From NCBI RefSeq assembly GCF_003265705.1, contig NW_020312968.1, positions 8,693,834-8,757,833 of the forward strand: a DNA stretch of 64,000 nucleotides, given 5' to 3'. This DNA is from Callorhinus ursinus. Taxonomy: Eukaryota > Chordata > Mammalia > Carnivora > Otariidae. Shown piece after piece: positions 33,766 through 46,017 of this stretch. The translations under genes were made by a program, and so were the position numbers. The number at the start of each line of letters is the position of its first letter. The stretch's first letter is position 1. The notes beneath the pieces are model-generated. The model worked only from the letters and a program-made list of their open reading frames with translations, was not told the origin of the DNA and ran no database searches.

Positions 33766-35602
33766 AATTTTCCTAGTGTGTTTCTAACTACCTGGAGTTA
33801 TGCATGAATTGTTGTTGACCTGGACCCCTTGGGGTCCACCAGTGGGAAGACACCCTGTCTTGCATGCCTCTCCTGGACTTGGCCCCAAAGCCACGGGCCC
33901 TTAGTTCTCTACTCTTGTGTTCTAACTGGTGCGTGGCTGGTTTTGATGAACCTTGGTTAAGAATATCTACAGCAATCTTGGACTCTGACCAAACCTATCC
34001 TATATTTTCCAAGAGCTGTTCAGAACCTGCTTCGTTCCCATTGAAAAAGACACCAGTTCTGGGTCCCCACAGTTGCATTAGTCAGGATTCTTGGTTGCAA
34101 GCAACTGAATCCAAACTTGGACCTGCTCAGTAAAAAAATAGAACTTTTATCGGTTCAAATTATCCACCCATCCGGGGTAGCCCTGGATTCGGGGACTTGG
34201 TGTCTGGCTCTCTCCCTGGCTCGGCTCTGCTGTCCTTTGCTTTGGCTTCATTCGTGGGCAGGCTGTCTCTGGATGGTGGTAAGGTGGCCGTTGGCAGTGG
34301 CCGACTCCTAGCCTGCCAATTCAGCAAGGAAAGAAAGTTCTCCTTTCCTAATAATTCCAGCAAAAGTCTCGGGCTTCAGTCTTCATAACTGAATTAGAAG
34401 TTTGTGCCTGTCCCACAACTCAATCATTGTGGCATGGCTAGGTCATATCAAACCTCTGGGCTTAGGGTGTGGGGTCACCTCTGCCCGCCCCCCCCCCCCC
34501 AGAATTCCAAAACCCCAGAGTGGGGAAGGGGTAATTTCCACAAGGAAATTCAAGGCATGCTATTTATTACCCCAAGGAAGCAATGGATGCCAGACAGGCA
34601 AAGCCAGCAGATACCCCCTCTATCTGCCAGATGTTCCAAAAAGCAGAGGTTTGACAAAATGAGAGACAGATTAGTATGACGACATCCCCCCCCCCCCTTT
34701 GAAGAGAAAGGACTCAGAGCTATCTCTGGAGTTCATCCTAAAAGATAGGCCACCGGTGCATGTACTAAATGGTCTTGGCAGGAGATAGATGATTTCAACA
34801 TACATTTCTTGTGCTCAGGCTCATACCTCATACCTCTTCGGTGGACATTCTAGAAGCCAGTACCCAAAGCCTCTCCTGGAATGAGGTTAACAGCAACAGT
34901 GTCATAAGCAGCACCATTTGCATGGTCTTAATTCCAGTTGTCTGTCCATTTTAATGCCCAGAGAAATGAATTGTGTTTACATGAATGTTTGTCACCCTGG
35001 GTGTGAACAGAGAAAGGCCTCATCTTTGCAAAGATGGGCTGTTTATAGGACAGTTCCCATTGGGATTCCGGAGTCCATTCGGTGTGCGTCATGCCCAACA
35101 ACAACACCCTAATAAATTGTGAGGCAAAAATTAGCTCTTAAAAATAACTTACAAAAACACATAAAAATGACTTAAACTCCCGTGCTGCCATAATTCTACA
35201 GTAGTTTTGTACCACTGCCGTTTTCATGAAAATAAGCAGAATGACAACCAAACAGCCGGCTTTTCCTCGGTCGTGTTACACAATCGTCCCTGTGGCCACC
35301 CCCTAAATGCTTGTCTAGTGAGCATTATCCCTCTGAAGCAGGGGTTTCCGGTGTAAAGAAACATGGGCTCTGCCCCTCCAACCTGAGTCATTTCTCCTCG
35401 ATGTCCTGCCGGTTTCCACATGGCAAAGCTCTTCCCCGGGAATGCCTGCCCTAGGAGGGCTGGGGGGGCCGGGCGGGGGGCTGCTTGCGGAAGGTCGGAC
35501 AGCTCAGCCCTGGCAAGCTTTGTGGTCTTTGGTGACGAGCACCAGGCCACAGGAATCCATGGCCCATCCCATTAAAGACTGAAAAATTATTTGACGGTGG
35601 CC

Positions 35603-35613
35603 CACGTGACGTG
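35603..35613. promoter_or_regulatory. Intronic E-box/CRE overlap
   Basis: CACGTGACGTG overlaps a CACGTG E-box with a GTGACGTG CRE-like core. Candidate site only. Confidence 0.3.
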
Positions 35614-37299
35614 TGGTCATCACAACCTTACTGTGGGTCCAGCGGTATAACGAGGTTGAGCCCAGAGGGCAAATGCTGACACCACGTGCTGGAGAAGCAT
35701 CACCAGTCACTCTGAGCCACTGCGAGGGCCACGGCCTGGCTGGCAGGCAGAGTAGGCATTTTTCTAACCAGACTGCAGTCTCATCTCCTGTACTTTTGTC
35801 TTTTGCCCGTTGCTTGATCCGAGCCAAAGGCGTCAGCTCTCTGGATCACGGTTGCTCCAGAGTGGGAGCTGCGGACGCTACATATAGTTGTACGTCAGTG
35901 TGCAAACAGAAAGGTTATCCTTGTGTTTGCGAAGGAGGCCAGAAGTCTCAGTGGCCCTTGTAAAGCAACCATGTGCATCGGGCACAAATTTCCCAGTCAC
36001 AAGCCTGGGGTGTGCAAAGATGTAAATGTCTGTAACCAGAGCTGAGTTCTTGAGCACTGCCCCATGTTCCTCCTCCCCCCACCACCACCACTTTGGGCTG
36101 TTGATGGAGAAATTTTTATCTTGAGTCCTGTTCAGGTCTCTCTGTCCCTTCTCTATTGAATTGTATTCTTCTTTAGGTAAATGTTTGCAAAATCAAGAGT
36201 TCTCTCTCCCCCTCCCTTTGCCTTTCTTTCTCCTGGGAATGATCTAGTATTTGGTAGGCAAGAAGTCCACCTCTTTTCTTTTTGGCATCATGGGAAGCCT
36301 GTTGATGTTGCACACCATCCTTTGACCTTGATGGTCTCCCCTGGGGTGTCATGCACTAGCTTAGGTCTTGGTCCTTGTGTGCTGGCAATCCTCTGCTCAA
36401 GAGGGCCTCTGGACAGTGGCTCCAGGTGGTAGAACCTTGCAGTCTGTGACTCAGGACCCCTGGGGCATTCTCCCAGCCGTGTGGTCCTGGGCTCTGGAGC
36501 GCCCAGTCCCTTTCCGCACCCTACATTTGGAAAGGTGAGGCTGTGAGGCATGCACAGACACCCTCCTCCAGTGTGGCTGCCTGACTCAGTCAGGTGCCCT
36601 GGCGTGTTGGGGGTGGGGGGGATGGAACTTCCCCAGAGGGGCTGGTGCAGGCTCTAGGCCAGGCAACGGTGGCCATCCCCTGGGACTGCCCACACCTGTT
36701 ACTAACAGGACAGTACAGAACACAGGGCATTTCTTAGGGACCTCTATGTCTGTTCTCTAAACTCAGCCCCTCCAGCCTCTCTGTAGCTCAGGTCTCGGTA
36801 GGAAGCGCTGGCCAATCAAGAGACTTCAAGTTTAAGGACTTCTGTGCTCTGCTTTCCATTTTTATAACTCTAAAGCTCAGCAGCACATATCTGTTTTAAA
36901 CTGTTAAGTGCCCTCCCGAAGCCAATCCGTCTGGGAAGAAGAACCCGGGAGTAAGAGAATGAGAGAAACCTGTGGTAGGAGGCTCTCCCTCCAATGCGTT
37001 AGGGCCTTTGCTCTTCTTTCACATCTAATCTTGTCTCAGCCTCCAAGCTGAAGGAGGCATTTGAAAACCGGTTCTCATCCAGGCGTGTCCTTGGACAAGT
37101 CATCTGCCCTCTGAGTTGGCTTTATCTGCCAGGCTTGACAGGTTTTAATTTGATGGTTATCAAAGTCACCCAAAATGCAAAGATTTAGAGAATCTGTGTT
37201 CTCAGGATAGTTTTGCCATTAAACATTTATATCCTGCTCGATGTTTAGCAAGTTCATTGATTATTTCTCTTTCCCACAAACAACTGGGCAGAAGCAGCA

Positions 37300-37440
37300 T
37301 AGTCTGGGATGGACAGGAAGAGCGTGGGCATGGGAGTCAGCTAATCTGAGCCAGGACCTAGCTGTGCGCTTGTGGAGAGGTCACTCCACCTCTGCCAAAT
37401 CAGAGTTGCTGCGATGGGGCCCTATGACTGAGACATCAGG
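37300..37440 (+). repeat. MIR-like fragment (intronic)
   Basis: GGCATGGGAGTCAGCTAATC, GTGCGCTTGTGGAGAGGTCA and CCACCTCTGCCAAATCAG follow a diverged MIR. Confidence 0.5.
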
Positions 37441-38689
37441 ACTTTTTTCTTGCTAGGTTGAGAACCCAGAGTCCAGAATCTGGTGTTCCCTGTCTCTCCT
37501 TCTGAGGTCCCAGCACATGAGCTAACTCCCCAGATCAGCTGAGGTCGGGGACACACAAACAATATTCAGACAGCCTTGCTTCCCAGACACTAACACCCAG
37601 TGCTCCGTGACAGATGTTACAGACACACCCCCACTTCCCCGCTCAGAACCTAAAGAATGGGACAAGCTGCATTCCACAGATAAACACAGGGGCCAGGAAG
37701 TAAAATCACACATTCAAACTCTGAAATGACTCTGTTGTATCAACAAATAAAATATAAAAAGAAACCAAATCACAAGAGGGATTCAGAGAGGGGCCAAGAG
37801 CAAGTGGCAATATAATGGTGATGACACTGAGGCAGGATGATTCTTCCAGAGCCAATGAAATGTTTTTATTTTTTCAGAGCATCTGCATGTGCAGGTCGCA
37901 ATATTTCTGGCGAACAGGAGACTTGATTTTTCTTTTGACTTTTGGTTTCTTGATTTTTGAGGTCATAGTTAACTGGAACGGTTCATGCAGGGAATTGTAG
38001 AATTGTCTGCTCCCAAGGATGGCCTGCATACCTCCTTTGTCAAGTGCATGGTGCTCCATGAGGGTCATGGACATGAAAAAGAATAGAGCAAAGGCTTACA
38101 TTCTGTACCTGTAGGTCAGCGTTGCTCTCCTATAGGAACAAGGACCGATGATAATGGACAATGGGGTAGGGATGCTGAAGTCCTAGGGTTGGGGCAGGTC
38201 TGTGTAGCTCTGTGTCCCACCAGCCTCATCCATGAACGCTGTATTGGACCCTGGGCTTTGCACCTCTGCACGCACTTCCCTGCTTCCCGATGAACTCACC
38301 CCTCGGTGGGGCAACCTTAGCCATTATTGCCTATGTAACTCTGAAGAGAGATTCCTGTCTGTCCTTGTAGGGGCCATTTTCCTTTCACATACAGAAGAAG
38401 TAGGAGGGGAAGGGTGAGGGAGGAGTGAGGAAAGAGATGAAGTGTGTTTTGAAAGTTTCTTACTTTCTAACAATTTGAGAAGGAAACAGAATGATAACTC
38501 CTTTCTTTGGTCTTGGACACCAGAGTGTTACTTCTCAATAGAAAGTAAATACCTGGCCCCCCATTCTCCATGTAGAATATATTCTTGATCAACGATCAAC
38601 CCATATGTGGAAAAGTTTAAACTCAAATGCATCAGTTTCCTTTGTTTTGTGTAAGACTCTTTTTCTCATAAAAGAAATTTGTACTTAAC

Positions 38690-40770
38690 TGTTTTAAAAA
38701 AGAATCAGAAAATACAGGAAAATTACAGAAAGAAAGTGTTACTCTTTATCCCCACCCCCACCTGTAGATAGCTACTGTTCGTATTTTATATATATTCTTC
38801 CAGGATTTTTTTCTCTCCATAGATGTTGCACATACATACACATACAGCCGATCATACACTGCTCTTTTCCCATAGTGGTATATTGCTAACATTTTTCCAT
38901 TTCATTCTGTAACAATCTAGTACCTTTGTAATAAGTACACATTATTTCCCTGTGTGGATACACTACAATGTATCAAACTGGTTCTCTATTGTTTGTTAAG
39001 TTGTTACCAAGTTTTAGCTTTTATGAACAATGCTGGTATCCCTGTATACTTTTGTGTTCCTATCTAATTATTACCAAAAATAATTCCTAGACGATTATAT
39101 TGCCAGATAGCCCTAGATCAGTTATAAGTCCCACCTATGCAGTAGAGGTCTGTTTCCTCATGCCTCCACCAATGATGGATCCATGTACAAACTTTTTTTT
39201 TTTTTAAGTAGCCCCCCCCGCAGGGGGCTTGAACTCATGACCCTGAGATCAAGAGTCAGATGCTCAACCGACTGAGCCACCCAGGTGCCCCGTATGCACA
39301 TACTTTTTAACATTTTTACCAGCCTGATATATATTTCATTAGTGTCTTAATTGGCCTGTTTTGATTATTTGTGAGATTAAATATATTTTCATATATTTAT
39401 TTATTGGCCATTAGCATTTCTTATTTTACAAATTACCTATTTGCATCCTTGCCCAATTAAATTGGGTTATTAATTTTGATTTGTAAGTGTCCTTTTTGTA
39501 TTACAGATTTTAACCTTTTGTCTTATGCTGCAATTTCCTTTATTTGTTCACCATCTGACTCTTAAATTTTTTCACTTATGTATATTTTTACTATGCAGAA
39601 GTTTAAAATTTTTTTTATGTGTTTCACAACTACTCTTCCAATAGGATTTTTTTTGCCTTTAGTTTCATGTTTAGACAGTCTCTTCCCACTCCAGGATTCT
39701 AAAAGCAGTCACCTATATTTTCTCTCACCTCTGTGGTTTTATTTTTTACATTTATGTATATAGCTCCTCTGGGATTTATTGAAGGGAATGGTATAAGGTA
39801 GAGATCCAGATTTAATTTTTCAGATGTCTATGCCATTTACTGAATTACACATTCATTTCTTCGCTAATTTGAAACACCCCATCCCTATCGAGTCTTGGGT
39901 TTATTTTCAGACTTGACTCTGTTCCACTGAGTTGTCTTTTCCTGTGCTGGTCTTGCACTATCTTAATTATTGCAGCTTTAATCATACATTGTAATAACTG
40001 GTATCGCAAGTGTTCACTTACTGTTGTTCTATTGCAAAATTTTCTTGGCAAGTCAAGTGTATTCATTCTTCCAAAATCACTTTAGAATAATTTTGTCAAG
40101 TTCAAGAAAAAAGAATTTCTATGGTATGTGTTAATTTCATAGACAAATTTGTACAGCATTGCCATATTCACACCACTGAGTCTTACCATCCGAGAACATG
40201 GGAAACGTTCCATTTATTCATTTTCTTTTATATCAGGGTCTGATGATTTTCTTCATGCAGGTCCTGAACTTTTATCTTGAGGCTCACCCTGACTGGCGGT
40301 GGTTAGCATATAAGAAAACCATTGCTCTTCTGTATATTTATACCTGAGAATGCATTTTTTAAAATTATATTAGTTTTTTTTAGGTATTTCTCTTCAGTTT
40401 TCCAAATAGGAAGGTGTATCAACTGCAGATAATTCTTTTATCACTTCCCCTACCAGTGATTTACTTATTCTGTTATCTAATTGCACTCACTAGCATTTCC
40501 TGAACAACATTAAGTAGCAGTAGCGATGGGGACAGTGTCCACTCACTTGACTTTAATAGAATGCTACCTTTATTTTACTATTGACCTTGCTGGGGAAAGG
40601 TTTCAGATCTATATTTTTCTAGCCTGTTAAGGAATTTTTCTTCTGTTTTCCTACAAGCTTTTATTAGGGCTGGATGTTGAGTTTTATCAAACACTATTTT
40701 GCATTTTTCAAGGGAAAATGTGTGTGGGGTGGTGGGTATATTAGTCTGTTAAAAGGGGGAATCATATCAG
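38690..40770 (-). mobile_element. Ancient L1M, antisense (intronic)
   Basis: Antisense 3' UTR followed by ORF2 remnants: TGGTATATTGCTAACATTTT, GGTATTTTATTC-type wording, and a minus-strand frame near 39845-40066 that resembles degraded ORF2 C-terminal sequence. All frames are broken. A short Can-SINE is inserted at 39193-39291. Confidence 0.7.
39193..39291 (-). mobile_element. Can-SINE, short form, antisense
   Basis: T-run, GGGGGCTTGAACTCATGACC, GATCAAGAGTCAGATGCTC and head TGAGCCACCCAGGTGCCCC. Inserted in the intronic L1M. Confidence 0.9.
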
Positions 40771-42397
40771 TATGATTTTCTAATATCAGATTATCCTTTT
40801 ATCTCGGGAATCCTAGTGGGTTTTTTACAATCAGAACCCACTATTTTATCCTCAAGAAGCGGCCCTGATTTTGTCCATCTGCAGGAAGCTGTGATTCCTA
40901 ATTGGCATTTTTGGAGTTCTGTTCTGCAAAGGAGGCCTCACGCCCTTAGATCTGTTTTACGAGCTGGAGTTACTTTTGCTGGAAGCCATGGGAGGTTCAG
41001 AGTTTGTATTTTTAACCTTCCTGCCTTGATTAAGGTTAGCCCATTTTAGGCTCTTCCATGGAACTGTGGAAGGGAAGGGGAGAAAAGCCAGGTGGGAAAG
41101 CAGGTGTGTTGAGACCATAGGTCTCCCAGACCCTCGGCCAGTATCTCAATGACAGTCTGTCTGAGCTCAAGGAAGCTTGGACAAGGTTAAGGTTGAGTGT
41201 CACCAGTTGGCAATGCCCACACTGCCCTCTTTCTCCCTCTGTATGGAGAACTCACCACTTGGCGTTGTGGGCTAATCACCAAGTAGAGTGGAGGCGCCTT
41301 CTTGAAAGCAATGAGCTGTCCTTCGTACTAAGTAGGCAAGCGCATAGCCTGCAGGCTCTACTCCACTCCTCTTGAACCCCTTGGAGGCCCAGGAGACTTC
41401 TGGAGGCCTGACCTGTCTCTGCAAAGAAAGTCTCTTACACACCAGGTGCGGTATTCAGTAGCCGTTTTGATCCAGTTTATTTTATACTGGAAGCCGAGGC
41501 TGTCAGCGAGAGGTGCTTAGCTTGTTGCCGAAAGGGGAGGGGAGTGGTATATAAATAAGGAGAACGCAGAGGAACTTGTGCCGTTAACAGCTCTGCTCCA
41601 GTAAAGCAAGAGTTTATTGTGTCACTGCCTCTGGGTATGTTTTCCTGTAAAGGCCAGAAATAAAACACGAGTACATGCCTGTTCTTCCCCCGCCCCCCTC
41701 CCCTGGAGGACGGTAACTCTCTCATTAATACTAAAGACAAGTTTAAAGATTCTTTAATTGATAGTTGCTGTGCCTTATGATTTGTTCGGTGTGAAGAAGG
41801 TTAACTGTTCTTTTGTGGGCCTTAGCCCTGCCTGAGCTGAAAGGCCTGACTTGGTTTCCCCTTGGCTGTAGGATGAAGGGCCAGCCACAGATTCTCCAAG
41901 ACCCCTCTTTTCCTCCTCTGCCCATGATCTCTGGTCCCATTCAGCCTCAAATTGTGTTCCTTCTCTACATAGGATTTCTCCATTCCGTACTTTCTTAGGT
42001 ACAAAACATGTATCATTTTTTAGATGATACCTTATTATGTGTCTACTATTAACGAACATGCCGAAATGTATCCCAAAGTAGGTTGTATGCAGACTCTTCA
42101 CTGGGTTAAGGAGGTGGGTGGTCTCAAAGGGCTACAAATTCTAAGTCCCCTAGAAGAATCCAGGCTTCCTGCACACACACATTGTTTGGCTGGCACAATG
42201 CTTTATAAGGTGTTGAATCTGAATGCCCCTGAGGGAGCAAAGCAGTATCCAGTTGGCCATGACTCCATTACAACCCATGATCAAATGCACCTGGCATTTC
42301 ACCCATTTTCACTATATGTCTGGCTCCTGAAGCCATCTGGATTTGCAAACTCTGGTGTACACAGGTACAAGTTCAAATCTTCAGGGTGAGATCATGG

Positions 42398-42536
42398 GTC
42401 GGCCAACTTTCTCCCCCCAACTATTTGGTAAAAACCAAAGTAAGAATGGTGTTTATACCATTTTTAGCTCACGGACTTTACAAAAATAGATGGCAGGTCA
42501 GATTTGGCCTGTGGGCTGTAGTTTGCTAAACCCCTG
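42398..42536. repeat. Non-autonomous DNA transposon remnant
   Basis: The left end GGTCGGCCAACTTT and right end AGTTTGCTAAACCCCTG form imperfect terminal inverted repeats around GATTTGGCCTGTGGGCTG. This resembles a widespread hAT-like mammalian element with its centre deleted. Family name not determined. Confidence 0.6.
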
Positions 42537-43562
42537 ATTTAAATCACTGACTCAAAGCTCCTAATGTTTTTCCAAAGGATCCAGGAAGAATGAACATGAT
42601 CCTGGAGCTTCTACACTAAGAATTCACTTCCAAGGAGATCTTTTTTTAAATGCTTAGGAACTGTAAGGTGGAATTATACAAGTTATATGAGTCTAACAAA
42701 GGCTGCTGTTGGCTCGGATTTGCTCTGGGCTCAGTAGGTGGCCCGCTCTTCTCTGAAACAGGGATAAAGATGAGACGTCAGTGGCAGCATCTGGGTTAGA
42801 AGCAAGAGAACAATCACATGGTGACAGGCATGAGAAGCAGTGAAGACAAGGTAGCCATAAGCTAGACTGAAGGTGAATTCACTGGGAAGGGGCCCTGATT
42901 TCACTTGAAACATACATAAATCATAAGCATAAATACTTAATAGTTCTGTACGCACAGCTGATTTAGGCTTCGTGCTCATTTTCCACTGACTATCCCTTCC
43001 ATAAAGGCATCTTCCTAAAACAGAGGGAGTGCCTTCTTTCTTTTTCCAATCCAGAGCATGGCAGAGTGGTCTTCTGATCCATTTTTCCCACAGTGGACAC
43101 AGATCCATTCCAATAAATTAACCTCCTCTCGTGACTCACTTGAAAGAAACATGTGCCAGTGAGTAAGCTAAACCACATTACCACTCCTCCAAGAAAAATC
43201 CCTCTGATGAGTTTTAGTCCTGACAAGCACCAAGAAAACACTGAGCCTTTCCTTTTCGTCGCTTTTCTTACCACCAAATCACAAAGCCGTGGAGAGACGG
43301 CTCCAGTACGGAGAGAGCAGTGAGGGTTGTTCTGTTTGGCTTGCTTTGGTTTGGTTTGGTTTTATAATTCATTGCTGTATGAATTCTAACCCTTCATTAC
43401 ATTTTTTTAACATCCCATGTTTAAGAGAACATTTCTCCCACAAACCTTTCACTGGGATCAAGAGGACCTCGGCTGCAGTGTAATTCTGGAAGAGGCAGAG
43501 TTTTCTTCCCCAGTGATCTGGGAACTTCCGAGCAGGCTTTGGTCATGTGAGTGACCTCAGCT

Positions 43563-43564
<2 letters not shown>

Positions 43565-43600
<36 letters not shown>
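43565..43600 (+). repeat. (AC)18 microsatellite (intronic)
   Basis: Eighteen uninterrupted AC units. Likely length-polymorphic. Confidence 0.97.
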
Positions 43601-43602
<2 letters not shown>

Positions 43603-44597
43603 AGGCATTTACTAAATGCTTGGCAATATAAGTAGCACAAAAATCAGACATGATACTGTCCTCATCTCAGGAGGGGACTGTTCAGGGCGTGATGACCATT
43701 ACTCTGCTGAGAGAATAGCAGATAAAACCTTAGCCATGTGTGGACTGTCATGGAGATGACACAGGCTTGGTTTTGTTGTTATTATCAGCATTTCTACATC
43801 TCTGGCACAGTGTAGGAGAAGCCGGGGGGAAAGGATGAATAATATTTGGATGACTCAGATGCGCCACACTGGACAGCCCTCAGCCTTTTGAGTCTCTGGG
43901 TTCCAGGAAGGTGGGGACGGGAGTGAGAAAATATGCACTCCTCACACCTACCAAAGGGGTGTCTGGAGAGTTCTGTGGAAGGCAGGAGCTGTGTGCCCTG
44001 GGTCGGTGTAGCAGCTGCCTTGGGCTGTGCTTGAATGAGGTGGGAAGTAGGCAGGCAGTCGCTCACAAGAGGGGCACCCAAGACTCTCTCATCTTAGAAC
44101 AGCTCATGGTGCCTTTCAGCTTGTGTGTGGGTCCAGCAAACATGGCCACAGGTGCTCTCCCGCCCCGGCAGGGGCCAGGAGGCCCCCAGTGCTAACCTGA
44201 TCACATCTGGAGGGTGAGGCTTAGCTGCATTTTAATGAAGGGGGACATGGAGACAATATGCTGAGTCCGAGAGTGACGGCAAAGGAGGGACTGCTGGAAA
44301 CACCAGGAAGTGCTAAGCCTGTTTCCTCATCTGTGAAATGGGCCACCTCCATGGGCCGTCCTGTGAGAAACCGGTCAGATAGTGCATGTGAAGCCCTTAG
44401 CTCTTACTATTTGAGAATCATGTTCATACTTTTATGAGACAAATGGAAGAGGCTGGGACTGCTTAGTGTGAACAGAGACTAGAGAAAGACCGGATAGCTC
44501 TCTTCAGATATGTAAAGGATTATTATGTGGCAGAGGGAACAAACATTTTTTAGTAACAAACATATTTTTAGTGAACAAACATATATTTACTATGACT

Positions 44598-44703
44598 GGG
44601 GGCACCTGACTGGCTAAGTTGGAAAAGGATGGGACTGTTGATCTCGGGGTTTGAGCCCCATGTTGGGCATAGAGATTAAGAATAATAATAGTAATAATAA
44701 AAA
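44598..44703 (+). mobile_element. Can-SINE, short form (intronic)
   Basis: Diverged head GGCACCTGACTGGCTAAGTT, GTTTGAGCCCCATGTTGGGC and an AATAATAATA tail. It lacks the CT-rich middle. Confidence 0.85.
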
Positions 44704-45299
44704 TGAAGACAATATGACTTAAAATATGGCCTTCAACAGGGAAGCACATTCCATGTCTCTAAAAGTGTTTGTTACCAAGATGCTCAGGAACAAGCAGGCT
44801 TTCTTGTCGGGTGCCAGCCTCCCTGTCACCGGACCGGCCCTGACAGAGGCTCGGTGGCCACAGCACCCAGGAGCTCGAGGGGAAACACCTGCTCCAGGTG
44901 AGAGGTCGGTTGGACTCGCTGCCTCAGTCCTGCGGTGCCAGCAAATCCGGCAAAGGGCCGAGGTTCCTGACTCTCTGGGAGAACCTGTGCAACCAGCCAC
45001 CATGTAAAATAACCACCCCCTCCCCCCCCCCCCCCGGGAAAATAATTGCCAAAGGCTCTCGGGGATCCACTGGGCCTAAAAGAGCAAGTTCTTTTGCTTG
45101 GAGAACATGATTCTGGGAAACTTCCTCATGGTATCTATTAGTCTGTTAGGTGCCAGTCTGGGGGCAGGGGGGGGAGGTGGGGGGACCGAAATGTGTTTCT
45201 CGGCGTGGGAGGCTAGAGTCCAGGAGGAAGGAGTCCGCAGCGCTGGTTCCCTCCGAGACCTCCCTCGGTGTCCTCTGTGAACACTCTGTCCCCACATGC

Positions 45300-45870
45300 A
45301 GTCCCGTCTTGAGGTCCCGGGGGGGTCAGGATGCCAGCCCAGGGATGCGGGGGTGCTGGGGGGGGACACGCCCTCAGCCCACGGGCCTCGCCGGCGGGGC
45401 CGTGTCGTGCGCGTCCCGGGGATGGTTGGCGCGTTCTGCGACCCTGCTGTCTCACCCGCGTCCTGTCTCGACCCCCTCCCCGCAGGTGAGCGGCCCTTCC
45501 CCTGCACGTGGCCAGACTGCCTTAAAAAGTTCTCGCGCTCGGACGAGCTGACGCGCCACTACCGGACGCACACGGGCGAGAAGCAGTTCCGCTGCCCGCT
45601 GTGCGAGAAGCGCTTCATGAGGAGCGACCACCTCACCAAGCACGCCCGGCGCCACACCGAGTTCCACCCCAGTATGATCAAGCGCTCGAAAAAGGCGCTG
45701 GCCCACCCCTTGTGAGGGGCCGGCCGCGCCCGCCGGACCGAACTGCTCCCGGCGCCCGGGGACGCGGCCGGCCGCCAGGGGGCGCGCCGCGGGCCCGCGG
45801 GTCCCTGCCCTCCGGCCGCCGCCGCGTTCCTCTCCCCGCAGCGTTTTCTAAAAAGCACATCGTAGCCTGA
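45300..45870. promoter_or_regulatory. KLF9: CpG-rich block over exon 2
   Basis: High CpG and G+C from the end of the intron through the zinc-finger exon and the first 150 bp of 3' UTR. It may be a gene-body CpG island rather than a promoter. Confidence 0.6.
45486..45715 (+). CDS. KLF9: KLF9 coding exon 2 (residues 169-244)
   Basis: Starts after the polypyrimidine acceptor CCCCCTCCCCGCAG and completes Gly169. It encodes linker TGERPF, zinc finger 2 (C175, C180, H193, H197), linker TGEKQF, zinc finger 3 (C205, C208, H221, H225) and a short basic tail ending [12 protein letters not shown]-contact patterns KSSHLKA (finger 1), RSDELTR (finger 2) and RSDHLTK (finger 3) are those of the SP/KLF family, which read GGGCGG/CACCC-type sites. 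The stop TGA is at 45713-45715. The joined CDS is 735 bases, 244 residues plus stop, the usual KLF9 length, and all metal ligands are present. Confidence 0.98.
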
Positions 45871-45982
45871 GATCAAAGTCCACACTTGGTCCCCTTGCAG
45901 AGGCAGCTCGGAACCGTCTCTGACTGTTGGAGGGAAGGCGAATGCTTTCTTCTTCTCTCTCTCTCTCTCTCCTTTATTTTTT

Positions 45983-46017
45983 GGGGGGGGGGGGGGGGGG
46001 GGGGGGGGGGAGGGGGG
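45983..46017 (+). repeat. Poly-G tract in KLF9 3' UTR
   Basis: Twenty-eight consecutive G, one A, then six G, with GGCGGCGGCGG-type sequence just after. It could fold into a G-quadruplex in the mRNA. The exact length may be unreliable because such tracts are hard to sequence. Confidence 0.85.

Larger units (their letters stand above)
25727..45485 (+). other. KLF9: KLF9 intron 1 (19.8 kb)
   Basis: Bounded by the weak-looking donor GTTAGC and the acceptor CCCCCTCCCCGCAG. From 25.7 to 38.6 kb I saw no Can-SINE or young L1, only MIR-like pieces near 28.5, 33.2, 33.6 and 37.3 kb. The 3' part carries an old L1M (38.69-40.77 kb), a short Can-SINE (39.19 kb), a DNA-transposon remnant (42.40 kb), a CA repeat (43.57 kb) and a second short SINE (44.60 kb). 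No alternative coding exon is convincing. Confidence 0.9.

Noticed and set aside
37874..38074. 66-residue basic minus-strand frame followed by AATAAA
   Set aside because: Considered as a retrocopy, but the AATAAA is only four bases after the stop in an A/T-rich run, with no TSD and no recognised protein.
43565..43600. Tandem repeats as possible CRISPR-like array
   Set aside because: Simple dinucleotide repeats in mammalian DNA; no spacer structure exists anywhere in the window.
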